Assembly: GCF_024171735.1 (NCBI RefSeq)
Contig: NZ_JAMTCH010000004.1
Span: 930,001 to 994,000, forward strand
From: Prauserella alba
GTDB lineage: Bacteria; Actinomycetota; Actinomycetes; Mycobacteriales; Pseudonocardiaceae
DNA: 64,000 nt
Direction of reading: 5' to 3'
Shown here: positions 25,862-35,638 of the stretch, piece after piece
How positions within the stretch are numbered: the stretch's first letter is position 1
How the letters are laid out: each line of letters starts with the position of its first letter
Notes under the pieces: generated by a model
Told to the model about the DNA's origin: nothing
Databases searched by the model: none
Seen by the model: the letters and a program-made list of their open reading frames with translations, nothing else
Program-made: the position numbers and the translations under genes

Positions 25862-26317
25862 TCACGCCCTGTCGACCGGACGGCCGAACCCGTCGGCACG
25901 CCAGCCCGCCTGGCTCGCAGCGACCCACAGGACACCGCCCAGCAGCAGCGGCACCACGACGAACATCGTGATGGCCTCCGGGGCGAGCGCGACACCGATC
26001 ACGAGGACCACGGCCTTGGCCCCCACGTAGACGTGCACGCCGCGCATCCGGCGCAGCCACACGGCGGCCAGCGCACCCAGGCACACGACCGCCTCGACCA
26101 GCGCGAGCAGGCCGAGCTGGGTCATCAGGTCGTCGAGCTCCCTGCCGTGCTCGAACTCGTCCGCCACGGACACGACGCTCGCCACCAACGCGTAGCCGTT
26201 GAACACCGTGAGCACCACCAGTGCGATCACCAGCGCCGGGGTGAACCGATGCTGCCGCCGCAGCTGATCCCACCGCGACTCCTCGCGCCGGCCCTGGAGC
26301 TCGCCTTCGCCTGTCAT
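25862..26317 (-). CDS. membrane protein of unknown function, four predicted TM helices
   Basis: A 151-residue protein. About 25 charged residues precede four hydrophobic segments: FTPALVIALVVLTVFNGYALV, LGLLALVEAVVCLGALAAVWL, VYVGAKAVVLVIGVALAP and TMFVVVPLLLGGVLWVAAS. I do not recognise a family. ATG 26317 is chosen because the residues before it (Gly/Pro/Arg) look like intergenic sequence. It lies between the kinase and the FHA-like gene on the same strand, 147 bases after the former and 6 before the latter, so it probably belongs to the same signalling unit. Confidence 0.7.
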   Translation of the reverse strand: MTGEGELQGRREESRWDQLRRQHRFTPALVIALVVLTVFNGYALVASVVSVADEFEHGRELDDLMTQLGLLALVEAVVCLGALAAVWLRRMRGVHVYVGAKAVVLVIGVALAPEAITMFVVVPLLLGGVLWVAASQAGWRADGFGRPVDRA

Positions 26318-26464
26318 CTCGACCCGCCTTCCATCACCCGACAACGCGGGCGGCCCTGCGCCGCCGCGGTGTTCCATCGCCGGGCAAACGATCGCCGAAC
26401 CGGCGGTCCGCCGGAAGCGGAACGTTCCGGACCCACGGCGTTCCTGCTGTTCACCTGTGCTGCT

Positions 26465-29400
26465 TCAGTCGTTGCGGCAGCTGTCTGGGGCCGATCCCGC
26501 TGCGCCGAGGTCACGGCAGATCCGGCGGGCCGCGGCGGCTGCGTCGACCCGCCACACCGCCACCGCGGTGTCCGTGCCCGCCCGCGCGAGCATCGAACCG
26601 TCCGGGGAGAACGCGAGCGCGTTGACCTCGAAGCCCCGGCCCGAGGTGAGCCTGGCGGTGAGTTCGCCGTCGTCGAGGTTCCACAGCCGGACGGCGCTGT
26701 CGTCGGTGGCCGCGGTCGCGACCGTGGTGCCGTCCGGCGAGAGCGCGAGCGTCCGCACGGCGGAGGGGTGCGTACCGAACTCCCGCCGCAACGTCCCGTC
26801 CGAGGCGTCCCGAACCTGAATACGGCCGGTCACCGACGCCGCGACGAGGTTCCGTCCACCGGGCGCGTAGACGGCATCCACGATGTCGTCCGCCATGCGC
26901 GCCGTGTCCGGGGCCGCGTCCAAGTCGCCGGTGCTCCAGGTCGTCAACGTCACGGCCGTGCCCGCACCGTCCCCCTCGGCGCCGGCACCCTCGACGTCGC
27001 CCGGCAGCGCCGAGCTGCTGCTGACCGCCGACAACCGGCCGCCGTCCGGGCTGAACGCGAGCGCCGACGCCGTGCCCGCGTCGAGTTCGAGCACCGCGAC
27101 CGGTTCGCGGCTGTGCAGGTCCCACACGTGGACGCGGCCCGGGTTGTTCGGACCACTCGGGTGTTCACTCGCCGCCGCCAGCAGCGAGCCGTCCGGCGAG
27201 ATCGCGAGCTCGCCGCCGAACCAGTGCCTGCCCAGGTCGAGCGTCGCCTGCCGCCCGTGGGGCGGTGTGACGGTGAGTGTGCCGTCGACATCCCCGACGA
27301 CGCGGGTGCCGTCGGGCGCGTATTCCACCGCCATGCCCGCCGACTCCAGCGCGCGCGGGTCACCTGCCGCGCGGCCGGTCCGGCGGTCCCACACGTGCAC
27401 TCGACCGGCCCCGTCGACCGCAGTGGCCTCATGGCCAGCCGGGTCGAAGGCGACATCGAGAACCGCGCCGCGGGGCGCCTCGTACGAGGGTGTACTGCGC
27501 CGCCACGTGACGACGCGGCCCTCGTTGCGCACCGCGACGGTCTCCGCCGCATCGGCCGTGACCGCCAGCGCGGAAACGGTCATTCCGCCGGTGGTGCCGC
27601 CGCCCTTCCCCGAGGCGAGTTCGCCCAGCCGGGTGCGCTCCACCGGGTCCCAGACGATCACCCGCCCGCCCGTGGCGGTGAGCAGTCCCGTCCCATCACC
27701 GGAGAACGTCATGATCGACGGCCCTTGCGCCGCATCCTCGGACGATCGGGTGCGATCGGTGATGCGGCCCGCCGCCGAGCCGTCGCCACGGTCGTAGAGG
27801 CGGATGACGTCGTCGTGCTGACTCGCCGACGCCAGCAGCTCGTCCGACAACGCGACGACGACCGGCATGCCGCCGTCGGTGTCTCCCACGGCGTCGCCGT
27901 GCGCGGTACTGCGAAGCAGGCGTTTCCCCGAGGCGGTGTCCCAGAGCACGACGCTGCCGTCGATGCGGCCGACGGCCAGACGGGACCCGTCGTAGGCGAG
28001 TGAGTAGGCCAACTCGTCCGCCGGCTCGCCGAGCCAGCCGCGGTGCCGGCCGGTGCGCGGGTCCCACACGCCGATCCGGGAGGTCTCGTCGATCGCCTGC
28101 GCCACGAGACCGCTGCCGTCCGGATGCCACGCGATGGGCCCGCTCACCGTGCCCGCTTCGGCCAGGATCGGCGTGACCGCCTCGCCGCTCGCCACGTCCC
28201 ACACGCGCACGCCGTCGCCGAATGCGGCCACGGCCAGCATCGAGCCGTCGGGCGAGAAGCGCACCGTCTGCACTGTCCCTTCTTCGAGGTTCGTGTCGAG
28301 CGTCGTCTGCTCACCGGACGCGGTGTCGCGAACGACAACCTCCCCTGCGCCGGACTCGCCGCCCGTTCCGGCGACCGCGATGCGTTCGCCGTCGCCGCTC
28401 ACGTCCACGGCTGTGGCGGGGTCGAGACCGGAGTCGAACCCGGAGAGCCGGGTGAGCCCGTCGGCCGACAGCAGCGCACCGCGGGCCTCGGCCGTCGGCG
28501 CCGCCCGCCATGCGCGCAGCGCGGCCTGGCGCGCCCCGACCGGGTCCCATTCGGACAGTGCTCGCGATTCGGCGGCGAGTTGCCGGGAGGAGGCCACCTG
28601 CGCCTGCCGGTCGGCGTCGTTCCACCCGCTCACGGCCAGCGCACTCGCGACGAGCGCGACGACCAGCAGTCCGGCGAGCCCGGCGACCGCGCCCCGCAAC
28701 CGTCGCGTCGACCGCTGCTGTTCGCGGCGGCTCGCGTGCAGGAACGCCCGCTGGTTCTCCGTCAACTCCCGGCCGTCGGCCCATTCGAGCGCGGTGGCCA
28801 GCCGGGCTCCGCGGTACAGATCGCCGCGGTCCTGCTCGCCGTCCCGCCAGTTGGCTGCGGCCTCGTCGAGCCGCTGCCGGACGAGGATGTCCTGCCGCTC
28901 GGCCTCTACCCACTCGCGCAGCCGTGGCCAGGCCGTCAGCAGGGCGTCGTGGGAAAGCCGCACCCCCTCGATGTCCACTTCGGCCAGCCGAGCGGCGAGC
29001 AGGTCCGACAGCGCCTGCTCGTCCACGTCGGCGCGATCGGCGCGGCGCCGCGCGAGACCGCCGTCGGACTGCACCTTCACCAGGTGCAGCAACGTCGTCC
29101 GCAGCGCCTCCGCCCGAGACGCGTCCGAGCGCTGGTACAGCCGGTCGGCGCTCACCGCGACGGCGCGGTCGACACCACCGGTGGCCTGATAGCCGGCAAG
29201 CGTCAGTTCTCCGCCCGACCGGTTGTGCCACGTCTCCCGCAACGCGTGCGCCAACCGGGGCAGCACACCGTGCTCACCGGGAGAACCGTCCCGCGCGCCC
29301 GCGTCGGCGATGAGCCGCTCCACCAGCCCGGTCTCCACCGTCAGCCCGGCGTCCCTGGCCGGCGCCGTGATCGCCTGCCGCAGTTCCGCGATGCCGAGCG

Positions 29401-30937
29401 GACCGACGACGAACGGGTGGTCGAGCGAGTTCCGCAGCGGTTCCAGCGCGATGCAGTCGGGCACGTGATCCGCCCGCACGGCCAGCAGCACCACGGCGGG
29501 CCCCGCGCAGGCCAGCGCCGTCGCGAAGGCGACCTGCTCGGAGTGGCTCGCCCCGTCGGTGAACAGCTGCTCCAGCTGGTCGACCACGATCATCGGCGGC
29601 GCTCCGGCCGCGTCCGGACCGCAGTGCCGCCCGAAGGACTCCGGGTGCCGCCGGATCGACGCGGCGAGCGCTGCCGGGTCGGCACCGGTCACCGCGGCGG
29701 TCCGGACGGCGAGCGTGTCGACCGGCTGCTGCCCCGGCGTCAGCACGATGCGTTGCCACGGCACCCGCTCCTCGTCCAACACGGGGAACAGGCCTGCGCG
29801 CAGCAGTGAGGACTTGCCGGCACCCGACGCACCCACAATCACGAGCGGCCCCGGGCCCTGACCGTGGGCGGTCAGCCGGACGAGCAGGTCGGTGATCTCG
29901 GCGTCGCGGCCGTGGAACCAGGCGGACTCGCCGGTGCCGAAACTGCGCAACCCCGGATACGGGCACACCTCGATCGGGTCCGGGGAATCGGAGGTGCCGG
30001 TTACAGCGGGTTCCCTGCGCCTCGCGGACACGGTCACGATCGCCCGCATGAGCGCCTCGCGCGCAGGGTCCGCCGGACCACCGGGCGCGGTGACGTCGGC
30101 ACCGGGCGCCGGGTCGGCGGGCTCGTCGCCGGCGAACGCGGCGATCGCCGAGGCCAGCAGCTCACCGGCCGTCGCGAACCGTCGGGACGGGTCCTTGTCC
30201 ATCCCGGTGGCGACGATCATGTCGAGCGCCGGTGGGACGGTCGGGTCGAACACCGACGGCGCGGCGGGCGGGTCGTTCAGCTGCGCCGCCAGCTTCTCGG
30301 CCGGATCGTCGGCGGGGAACGGCACCTTGCCGGTGAGGCACTCGTACAGCACGCAGGCCAGCGCGTAGACGTCGGCGGCGCCGGTGACGTCCTGGCCCCG
30401 CAGCTGTTCCGGGGCGATGTAGTCGAGCGAGCCGACGTAGCTGCCCGTGCGGGTGAGCCTGCTGTCGTCGGACTCCAACTGCCGCGCGATACCGAAATCG
30501 GTGAGGTGGGCGCCGTCGCCGGCACCGATCAGGATGTTGGACGGCTTCACGTCCCGGTGCACGATCCCCGCTGCGTGGGCGGTGTCGAGTGCGGCGGCCA
30601 CCTGTTCGAGGAGCCGCAGCGCACGGCGGGGTTCGAGCGGGCCGTGGGCGAGGAGCCGCCGCAGGTCCGTTCCCTCGACCAGGCGCATGGCGACGTACCG
30701 GCGACCGTCGTCGTCGGACCCGGTGCCGTACACCTCGACAATGTGGGGGTCGGCCAGCCGCGCCGCCAGCTCCGCCTCCCGCCGCAACCGGGCCGCGTGG
30801 TGCTCGTCGGCCGAGGCCGCAAGCAGCTTCAACGCGACCGGCCGGTCGGTCACGGTGTCGACGGCCCGGTACACCTCGCCCATCCCGCCCCGGCCGAGCA
30901 GCTCACCGACCCGGTAACGGCCCCCGCACAGCTCCAC
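26465..30937 (-). CDS. Ser/Thr protein kinase - nSTAND1 NTPase - TM - WD40 protein
   Basis: A 1490-residue multi-domain protein. A Hanks-type kinase occupies about 7-265: glycine loop GRGGMGEVYRA, Lys in VALKLL, HRDVKPSN, TDFG and APEQL. The nSTAND1 module begins near 322 with CPYPGLRSFGTGE and has a P-loop VGASGAGKSS near 366 and Walker B MIVVDQLEQLF. A single TM helix (about 745-773) follows, then about 650 residues of WD40 repeats with many FSPDGS...VRLWNL-type blades. Topology predicts kinase and NTPase inside and the propeller outside. The GTG at 30937 is favoured (GAAAGG upstream); GTG 30943 is an alternative. Ligand and phosphorylation targets are unknown. Confidence 0.9.
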   Translation of the reverse strand: MELCGGRYRVGELLGRGGMGEVYRAVDTVTDRPVALKLLAASADEHHAARLRREAELAARLADPHIVEVYGTGSDDDGRRYVAMRLVEGTDLRRLLAHGPLEPRRALRLLEQVAAALDTAHAAGIVHRDVKPSNILIGAGDGAHLTDFGIARQLESDDSRLTRTGSYVGSLDYIAPEQLRGQDVTGAADVYALACVLYECLTGKVPFPADDPAEKLAAQLNDPPAAPSVFDPTVPPALDMIVATGMDKDPSRRFATAGELLASAIAAFAGDEPADPAPGADVTAPGGPADPAREALMRAIVTVSARRREPAVTGTSDSPDPIEVCPYPGLRSFGTGESAWFHGRDAEITDLLVRLTAHGQGPGPLVIVGASGAGKSSLLRAGLFPVLDEERVPWQRIVLTPGQQPVDTLAVRTAAVTGADPAALAASIRRHPESFGRHCGPDAAGAPPMIVVDQLEQLFTDGASHSEQVAFATALACAGPAVVLLAVRADHVPDCIALEPLRNSLDHPFVVGPLGIAELRQAITAPARDAGLTVETGLVERLIADAGARDGSPGEHGVLPRLAHALRETWHNRSGGELTLAGYQATGGVDRAVAVSADRLYQRSDASRAEALRTTLLHLVKVQSDGGLARRRADRADVDEQALSDLLAARLAEVDIEGVRLSHDALLTAWPRLREWVEAERQDILVRQRLDEAAANWRDGEQDRGDLYRGARLATALEWADGRELTENQRAFLHASRREQQRSTRRLRGAVAGLAGLLVVALVASALAVSGWNDADRQAQVASSRQLAAESRALSEWDPVGARQAALRAWRAAPTAEARGALLSADGLTRLSGFDSGLDPATAVDVSGDGERIAVAGTGGESGAGEVVVRDTASGEQTTLDTNLEEGTVQTVRFSPDGSMLAVAAFGDGVRVWDVASGEAVTPILAEAGTVSGPIAWHPDGSGLVAQAIDETSRIGVWDPRTGRHRGWLGEPADELAYSLAYDGSRLAVGRIDGSVVLWDTASGKRLLRSTAHGDAVGDTDGGMPVVVALSDELLASASQHDDVIRLYDRGDGSAAGRITDRTRSSEDAAQGPSIMTFSGDGTGLLTATGGRVIVWDPVERTRLGELASGKGGGTTGGMTVSALAVTADAAETVAVRNEGRVVTWRRSTPSYEAPRGAVLDVAFDPAGHEATAVDGAGRVHVWDRRTGRAAGDPRALESAGMAVEYAPDGTRVVGDVDGTLTVTPPHGRQATLDLGRHWFGGELAISPDGSLLAAASEHPSGPNNPGRVHVWDLHSREPVAVLELDAGTASALAFSPDGGRLSAVSSSSALPGDVEGAGAEGDGAGTAVTLTTWSTGDLDAAPDTARMADDIVDAVYAPGGRNLVAASVTGRIQVRDASDGTLRREFGTHPSAVRTLALSPDGTTVATAATDDSAVRLWNLDDGELTARLTSGRGFEVNALAFSPDGSMLARAGTDTAVAVWRVDAAAAARRICRDLGAAGSAPDSCRND

Positions 30938-31083
30938 GTGCACCTTTCGTTCGCCATGATCACGACAGTCGGATTTGTACGATAGCGGGACCGGGGACAT
31001 CCCGGGGCCGAGTCGGCGTATCGATCGGAACGACCGTTGCATCACGGCTCCGTCTCGATCACGGCGAACCGCACCACCCGACG

Positions 31084-31099
31084 TGTACTGCGGAGTACA
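31084..31099. promoter_or_regulatory. inverted repeat TGTACT-N4-AGTACA between kinase and amidase genes
   Basis: A perfect 6-bp inverted repeat with a 4-base spacer lies in the 266-base divergent region, 105 bases before the amidase start. It has the form of an operator for a dimeric repressor. No regulator gene adjoins it. Confidence 0.35.
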
Positions 31100-31203
31100 T
31101 CGGCACGCGATCCTGAGACCCTTGCCTCGGGTCGGCGGTGGCCACCCGCGCCGACGGTGCATGATCGCCGGTGGGCACCCCAGGACAGCAGAAGGAGAAA
31201 GCC

Positions 31204-32685
31204 GTGGACGAGCAGGACTACCTCGCACACGACGGGCTGGGCCTCGCGGAACTGGTCGCCTCGGGCGAGGTGAAACCGGACGACCTGCTGGCCGCGGCGA
31301 GAAGCCGCGCCGACGCGGTCGACCCGCGGGTGGGCGCGATCTGCACCCGGCTCGACGAGTACGCCGACCGGCGCGTCACCGAACAGCTGTCCGGGCCGTT
31401 CGCCGGAGTGCCGTTCCTGCTCAAGGACCTCCACCAGCAGCTCGCGGGCGAACCGTCGGCGGACGGCTCCCGCTCGCTCGCCGGGACGAAGGCCGAGCGC
31501 AACGACACTGTGGTGCAGCGGTGGCTCGACGCGGGCCTGGTCGTGTTCGGCAAGACCAACACGCCGGAGTTCGGGGCCAAGGGCGTCACCGAACCCGTGC
31601 TGTTCGGCCCCACCCGCAACCCGTGGGCACTGGACCGCACCCCCGGCGGTTCGTCGGGCGGCTCCGCCGCGGCCGTCGCGGCCGGGATCGTCCCCGTCGC
31701 AGGGGCCAGTGACGGCGGCGGCTCCATCCGCATCCCTGCGGCGTGCACCGGCCTCGTCGGGTTGAAACCCGGCCGCGGCATGGTCCCCTCCGGTCCCGAC
31801 GAGAGCGAACCGCTCGGCGGTCTCGCCACCCAGGGCGTCGTCTCGCGCACCGTGCGGGACACCGCCGCGATGCTCGACGTGCTGGCGGGCCCCGACGACA
31901 TGAGCCCGTACGACCCCGCAGTCCCGGACCGGCCGCTGCTCTCGCGGTTGGAGGAGCCGACGGGGCCGCTGCGGATCGGCTACACGGCCGCCTCCTCGCT
32001 GCGCGACGACGTCCACCCCGAGGCCGTGCGGGCCGTCGAACACGCCGCCCAGCTGCTCACCGACCTCGGCCACCACGTCGAGGAGGTCGAGCCGCCCTAC
32101 GACGACCGGCAGCTCGGCCAGGACTTCCTCACCGTGTGGTTCGTCCGCCAGGCCAACGAGATCGCCCGCATCAAGCGGGAGACCGGCGCAGGGGACGATG
32201 CGTTCGAACAGGACACCCGCATGATGGCGGAGCTCGGCCGCGGGTTCTCCGCCACCGAACTGCAGGCCGCGCAGGAACGCCGCCGTGACCACGTCGCCGC
32301 GCTCGCCCGCTTCCACACCGGCCACGACCTGCTGCTCACCCCGTCGCTCGGTGAACCGCCGATCCGAACCGGCTCGCTGAACATGCCGGCGCCGATGCAG
32401 TGGCTGGCCGAGGCGATGATGCGCACGAAGAGCTTCGGCGTGCTGCGCCGCACGGGGATCGTCGACCAGGTCGTCCGCAACAACCTCGGCTGGGTCCCCT
32501 ACACGCAGCTGGCCAACATGACCGGCCGTCCGGCGATCAGCCTGCCACTGCACCTCACCCCCGAGGGGCTGCCGCTGGGCGTGCAGTTCGTCGGCAGGCT
32601 CGCGAGCGAGGGGCTGCTGCTCCGGCTCGCCCGCACGCTCGAGGTCGCCGCACCGTGGGACGGCCACCTGCCGCGCCTGCGCTGA
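31204..32685 (+). CDS. amidase signature-family hydrolase
   Basis: A 493-residue amidase. The Ser-cisSer-Lys triad is present: Lys in VPFLLKDL, cis-Ser in the GGSSGGSAAAVAAG signature, and nucleophile Ser in DGGGSIRIPAA. These enzymes hydrolyse amide bonds in small amides, 6-aminohexanoate oligomers or acyl-amino compounds; the substrate cannot be fixed from sequence. The GTG at 31204 follows AGAAGGAGAAA. No signal peptide, so cytoplasmic. It stands alone, diverging from the kinase and converging with the broken acyl-CoA synthetase. Confidence 0.92.
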   Translation: MDEQDYLAHDGLGLAELVASGEVKPDDLLAAARSRADAVDPRVGAICTRLDEYADRRVTEQLSGPFAGVPFLLKDLHQQLAGEPSADGSRSLAGTKAERNDTVVQRWLDAGLVVFGKTNTPEFGAKGVTEPVLFGPTRNPWALDRTPGGSSGGSAAAVAAGIVPVAGASDGGGSIRIPAACTGLVGLKPGRGMVPSGPDESEPLGGLATQGVVSRTVRDTAAMLDVLAGPDDMSPYDPAVPDRPLLSRLEEPTGPLRIGYTAASSLRDDVHPEAVRAVEHAAQLLTDLGHHVEEVEPPYDDRQLGQDFLTVWFVRQANEIARIKRETGAGDDAFEQDTRMMAELGRGFSATELQAAQERRRDHVAALARFHTGHDLLLTPSLGEPPIRTGSLNMPAPMQWLAEAMMRTKSFGVLRRTGIVDQVVRNNLGWVPYTQLANMTGRPAISLPLHLTPEGLPLGVQFVGRLASEGLLLRLARTLEVAAPWDGHLPRLR

Positions 32686-32700
32686 TCCGCCGGGCCGCGT

Positions 32701-32718
32701 GCCCGCCGACCGGCGGGC
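32701..32718. terminator. short GC hairpin between convergent amidase and synthetase genes
   Basis: GCCCGCC at 32701-32707 pairs with GGCGGGC at 32712-32718 around a 4-base loop. It lies 15 bases after the amidase stop and 13 before the end of the opposite gene. Confidence 0.5.
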
Positions 32719-32730
32719 CCGGCTCGACCG

Positions 32731-34397
32731 TCAGTTCCCTGCTCGCTCCTGCCGCAGCTTGAACCGCTGGATCTTGCCGCTCGGCGTCTTCGGCAGCTCG
32801 CCGACGACGTGCACGCGGCGCGGGTAGGCGTGTGCCGCGAACTCGCGCTTGACCCGTTGCTGCAGTTGCTGCTCCAGTTCCGGCGACGGTTCGGTGCCCG
32901 GCTTGAGCACCACGTAGGCCTCCAGCACCTCACCTCGCAGCTCGTCGGGAGCGCCGATCACGGCCGCCTCCAGCACCGCCTCGTGGCCGACCAGCACGCT
33001 CTCCACGTCGAACGGTCCGATGCGGTAACCGGCCATGATGATCACGTCGTCGTCGCGGGACGAGAAGTACAGCCTGCCGTCGGAATCCCGGTAGGCGGTG
33101 TCGCCGGTGATGTACCAGCGCCCGTCCGCGCTGAACCGCTGCGCCGTGCGCTCCGGGGCGTTCGCGTAGCCGTCGAACCACATGAACGGGCTGGCGTGCG
33201 TGTCGACGGCGAGCCTGCCGACCGTGCCGTCCGGCACCACCTCGTCGACCTCGTCGGCGAGCACGCCACACGCCCAGCCTGGCAGCGGGTAACCCATCGA
33301 CCCCGGCGTGACCTCGGTCCTGAGTTCCTGCCGCCACGCGTTCCCGATGACCATGCCCAGTTCGGTCTGCCCGTAGTGGTCACGCACCTCGACCCCGAGC
33401 GTGTCGACGGCCCAGGCGACCACTTCCGGCGTCAGCGGTTCACCCGCCGACGACGCGCAGCGAAGCCGCACCGGGGCGGTCTGCTCCGGCGGTTCGCCCC
33501 GCAGCGCGCGGTAGATCGTCGGCGCCGCGGCGAAGTTCGTGACCCGAACCGGTCGAGGACGCGCCACGTCAGGGCGGGCGAGAACCCGGCGTGCAGCAGG
33601 ATGCTCGACCTGCCCAGCGCCAGCGGTCCGAGGATCGCGTAGTACAGCCCGTACGCCCAGCCCGGGTCCGCGGCGTTCCAGAAGACGTCCTCGGGCCGCA
33701 CGTCGAGCGCGTCGAGCAGGTACCGCTCCATCGAGGCGAGCGCCCGCACCGGCACGGGCACACCCTTCGGCGTTCCGGTCGTGCCGCTGGTGAACAGCAG
33801 GATCAGCGTGCCGTCACCTCCCACGCGGACCGGCTCGACCGGCTCCGGGGACGCCGTGGCCACGAGGTCCTCGAACCGGTACCAGCCCGGCGCCGCCGGC
33901 GGCTCACCACCGACCTGGACGACCCGCCGCTCGGCGGGCAGCCTCGGGTCCTCCTGGGCGAGTTTCGGTGCCTGATCAGCGTCGGCGACGACCACGCGGG
34001 CACCGCTGCCGTCGAGCCGCATGTCGATTGCGGGCTTGGCGAAGGCCGTGAACAGCGGTACGTGCACCGCCCCGAGCCGCCAGATGCCGAGCAGCACCGC
34101 GGGCAGCTCCGCCGACTTGCTCATCAGCACCCCGACGGCGTCGCCACGCCCTACGCCCAGGTCCGCCAGCATCGCGGCGACCCGTTGCGACCGCTCGGTC
34201 AGCTCGCCGAACGTGAGGTCCCGGGTGGTCAGGTCCGCTTCGACCACCCGGAACGCGATCGCATCGGCCGGATGCCGGTCGCAGAGCAGCTCCGCCGCGC
34301 ACGCGTCGCCGGCGCGGTACTGCGCCTCCCGGTGCTCTGCCTGCCGGTGCTCTGCCTGCCGGTCTTCCGGTTCGGTCGTCGCAGGTGTGGTGCCCAT
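32731..34397 (-). pseudogene. acyl-CoA synthetase (AMP-binding), frameshifted
   Basis: An ANL-superfamily acyl-CoA ligase split into two frames. The first part (from ATG 34397, GAGGAG upstream) has the AMP motif LLFTSGTTGTPKG and runs to TWRVLDRFG at about 33545. The homologous sequence resumes one frame over with VTNFAAAPTIYRALRG and carries DHYGQTELG, WYITGDTAYRD, the hinge region and the C-terminal Lys in KTPSGKIQR. The whole span is 1667 bases, one short of 556 codons, so loss of one base near 33541-33546 explains it. Either a recent mutation or a sequence error. Intact, it would activate a carboxylic acid as acyl-CoA (acetyl/propionyl/medium-chain type). Confidence 0.88.
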
Positions 34398-34596
34398 GTT
34401 TCTCCTCGACTCCGTTGTCGTGCGCTGCACTGCTGGTGCGCTGCGCGTTCCGTGCGGGGTGCGCCGTGGCAGGCGCGAGGCCGGGCGCTTCCCGGTGTCA
34501 CCAGACGATCGCCACAACGGGCGGTTCGGGCTACGTTCTTTTGTGGGTAACGGGGCCCGCGCCCCGACGACGCTCGTGCGAGGAAGGGTGGTGACC

Positions 34597-35505
34597 ATGC
34601 CCGGCACGTATCCCGCCCTCCCCGGTGGCGGCCACGGGGCGGGCCCCGCGGCGATCCCCGGCGACCTGCTGGCCGAACTCGACCGGCTGCTCGCACCCAG
34701 CGTGCGCTCGCTGCGTCGCTCGTGCGCGGTGGACCTGACCTTCGGCGGCAGCCTCGCGCCGGGGTCGCGGGACGCGATCACCATCCGGCACCTCGACGGA
34801 CACCTCGGCCACACCCTGCGTGACCTGCAGGTCCGCGCGGGATACGGCCTCGGGGGCAAGGTGTTCGCGACGGGCAGGCCACTGGTCGTGCGCGACTACT
34901 TCAACACCGGCCACATCGTGCACGCCTACGACCGCGCCGTCGCACCGGAACGCATCGAGACCGTGTTCGCCGTGCCCATCCGGACGGAGGCGATGGTCGT
35001 CGGTCTGCTGTATCTGGCGCAGCGCGACGACGTGGCGATCGGCGACCGCGTCGTGGCGCGGGCCGTCGAACACACCCGCCGTATCGAACGCGATCTGGCC
35101 GTCGGCGTCGAGGTACGGAGGCGCACGGCCGCCTACGACGAGGCCGCGGCCCGCGATCAGCGCGCGGTCGCCGACGCGCGCAGGGACCTGGACGAGGCGA
35201 TCGCGATGGTCGACGACCCGCACGCCCGCACCCGGCTCCGGCAGGTCTCGCAGCGGCTGCACCGCATCACGGCCGGCGACGACGACGGCGCACCACAGCC
35301 TGCGACCGCCGACGTGCTGTCGGCCAGGGAACTCGACGTGCTGGGGCTCGTGGCCACCGGGGCGGCCAACGGCGACATCGCCGCCGAGCTCGGACTACGG
35401 CCGAACACCGTCAAGGCCTATCTGCGCAGCATCGCCCGCAAACTCGGCGCCGCGAACCGCACCCACGCCGTCTCGCTCGCGCGGGACGCCGGGTTGCTGC
35501 CGTGA
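34597..35505 (+). CDS. GAF-domain LuxR-family transcriptional regulator
   Basis: A 302-residue regulator. The N-terminal two thirds hold a GAF-like sensor, with VRAGYGLGGKVFATGRPLVV and VFAVPIRTEAMVVGLLYLA as its typical core. A short coiled stretch rich in Arg/Ala/Asp follows, and the LuxR helix-turn-helix closes it (LSARELDVLGLVATGAANGDI, LRPNTVKAYLRSIARKL). The ATG at 34597 lies 9 bases after AGGAAGG; GTG codons at 34588 and 34591 are possible. It diverges from the acyl-CoA synthetase, and regulators of this type often control such a neighbour, so loss of that gene may leave it without its main target. Confidence 0.85.
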   Translation: MPGTYPALPGGGHGAGPAAIPGDLLAELDRLLAPSVRSLRRSCAVDLTFGGSLAPGSRDAITIRHLDGHLGHTLRDLQVRAGYGLGGKVFATGRPLVVRDYFNTGHIVHAYDRAVAPERIETVFAVPIRTEAMVVGLLYLAQRDDVAIGDRVVARAVEHTRRIERDLAVGVEVRRRTAAYDEAAARDQRAVADARRDLDEAIAMVDDPHARTRLRQVSQRLHRITAGDDDGAPQPATADVLSARELDVLGLVATGAANGDIAAELGLRPNTVKAYLRSIARKLGAANRTHAVSLARDAGLLP

Positions 35506-35638
35506 CGGCGGGGCGCACCGAGGCAGCCGTGCCTGCGGGGAGTGGCGGCTCTGTGACGTGCGTTTCGCGCACGGTGCCGCGAAGATCATTACGTTGGACG
35601 GTGTCAGCAGTGCGGTGGTCTAGGTCGAAAGGCTCTCG

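Noticed and set aside
25013-28003. Open frame of 996 codons on the plus strand over the kinase and FHA region
   Set aside because: Antisense to strongly recognisable WD40, FHA-like and membrane genes, with no start signal or domain of its own.
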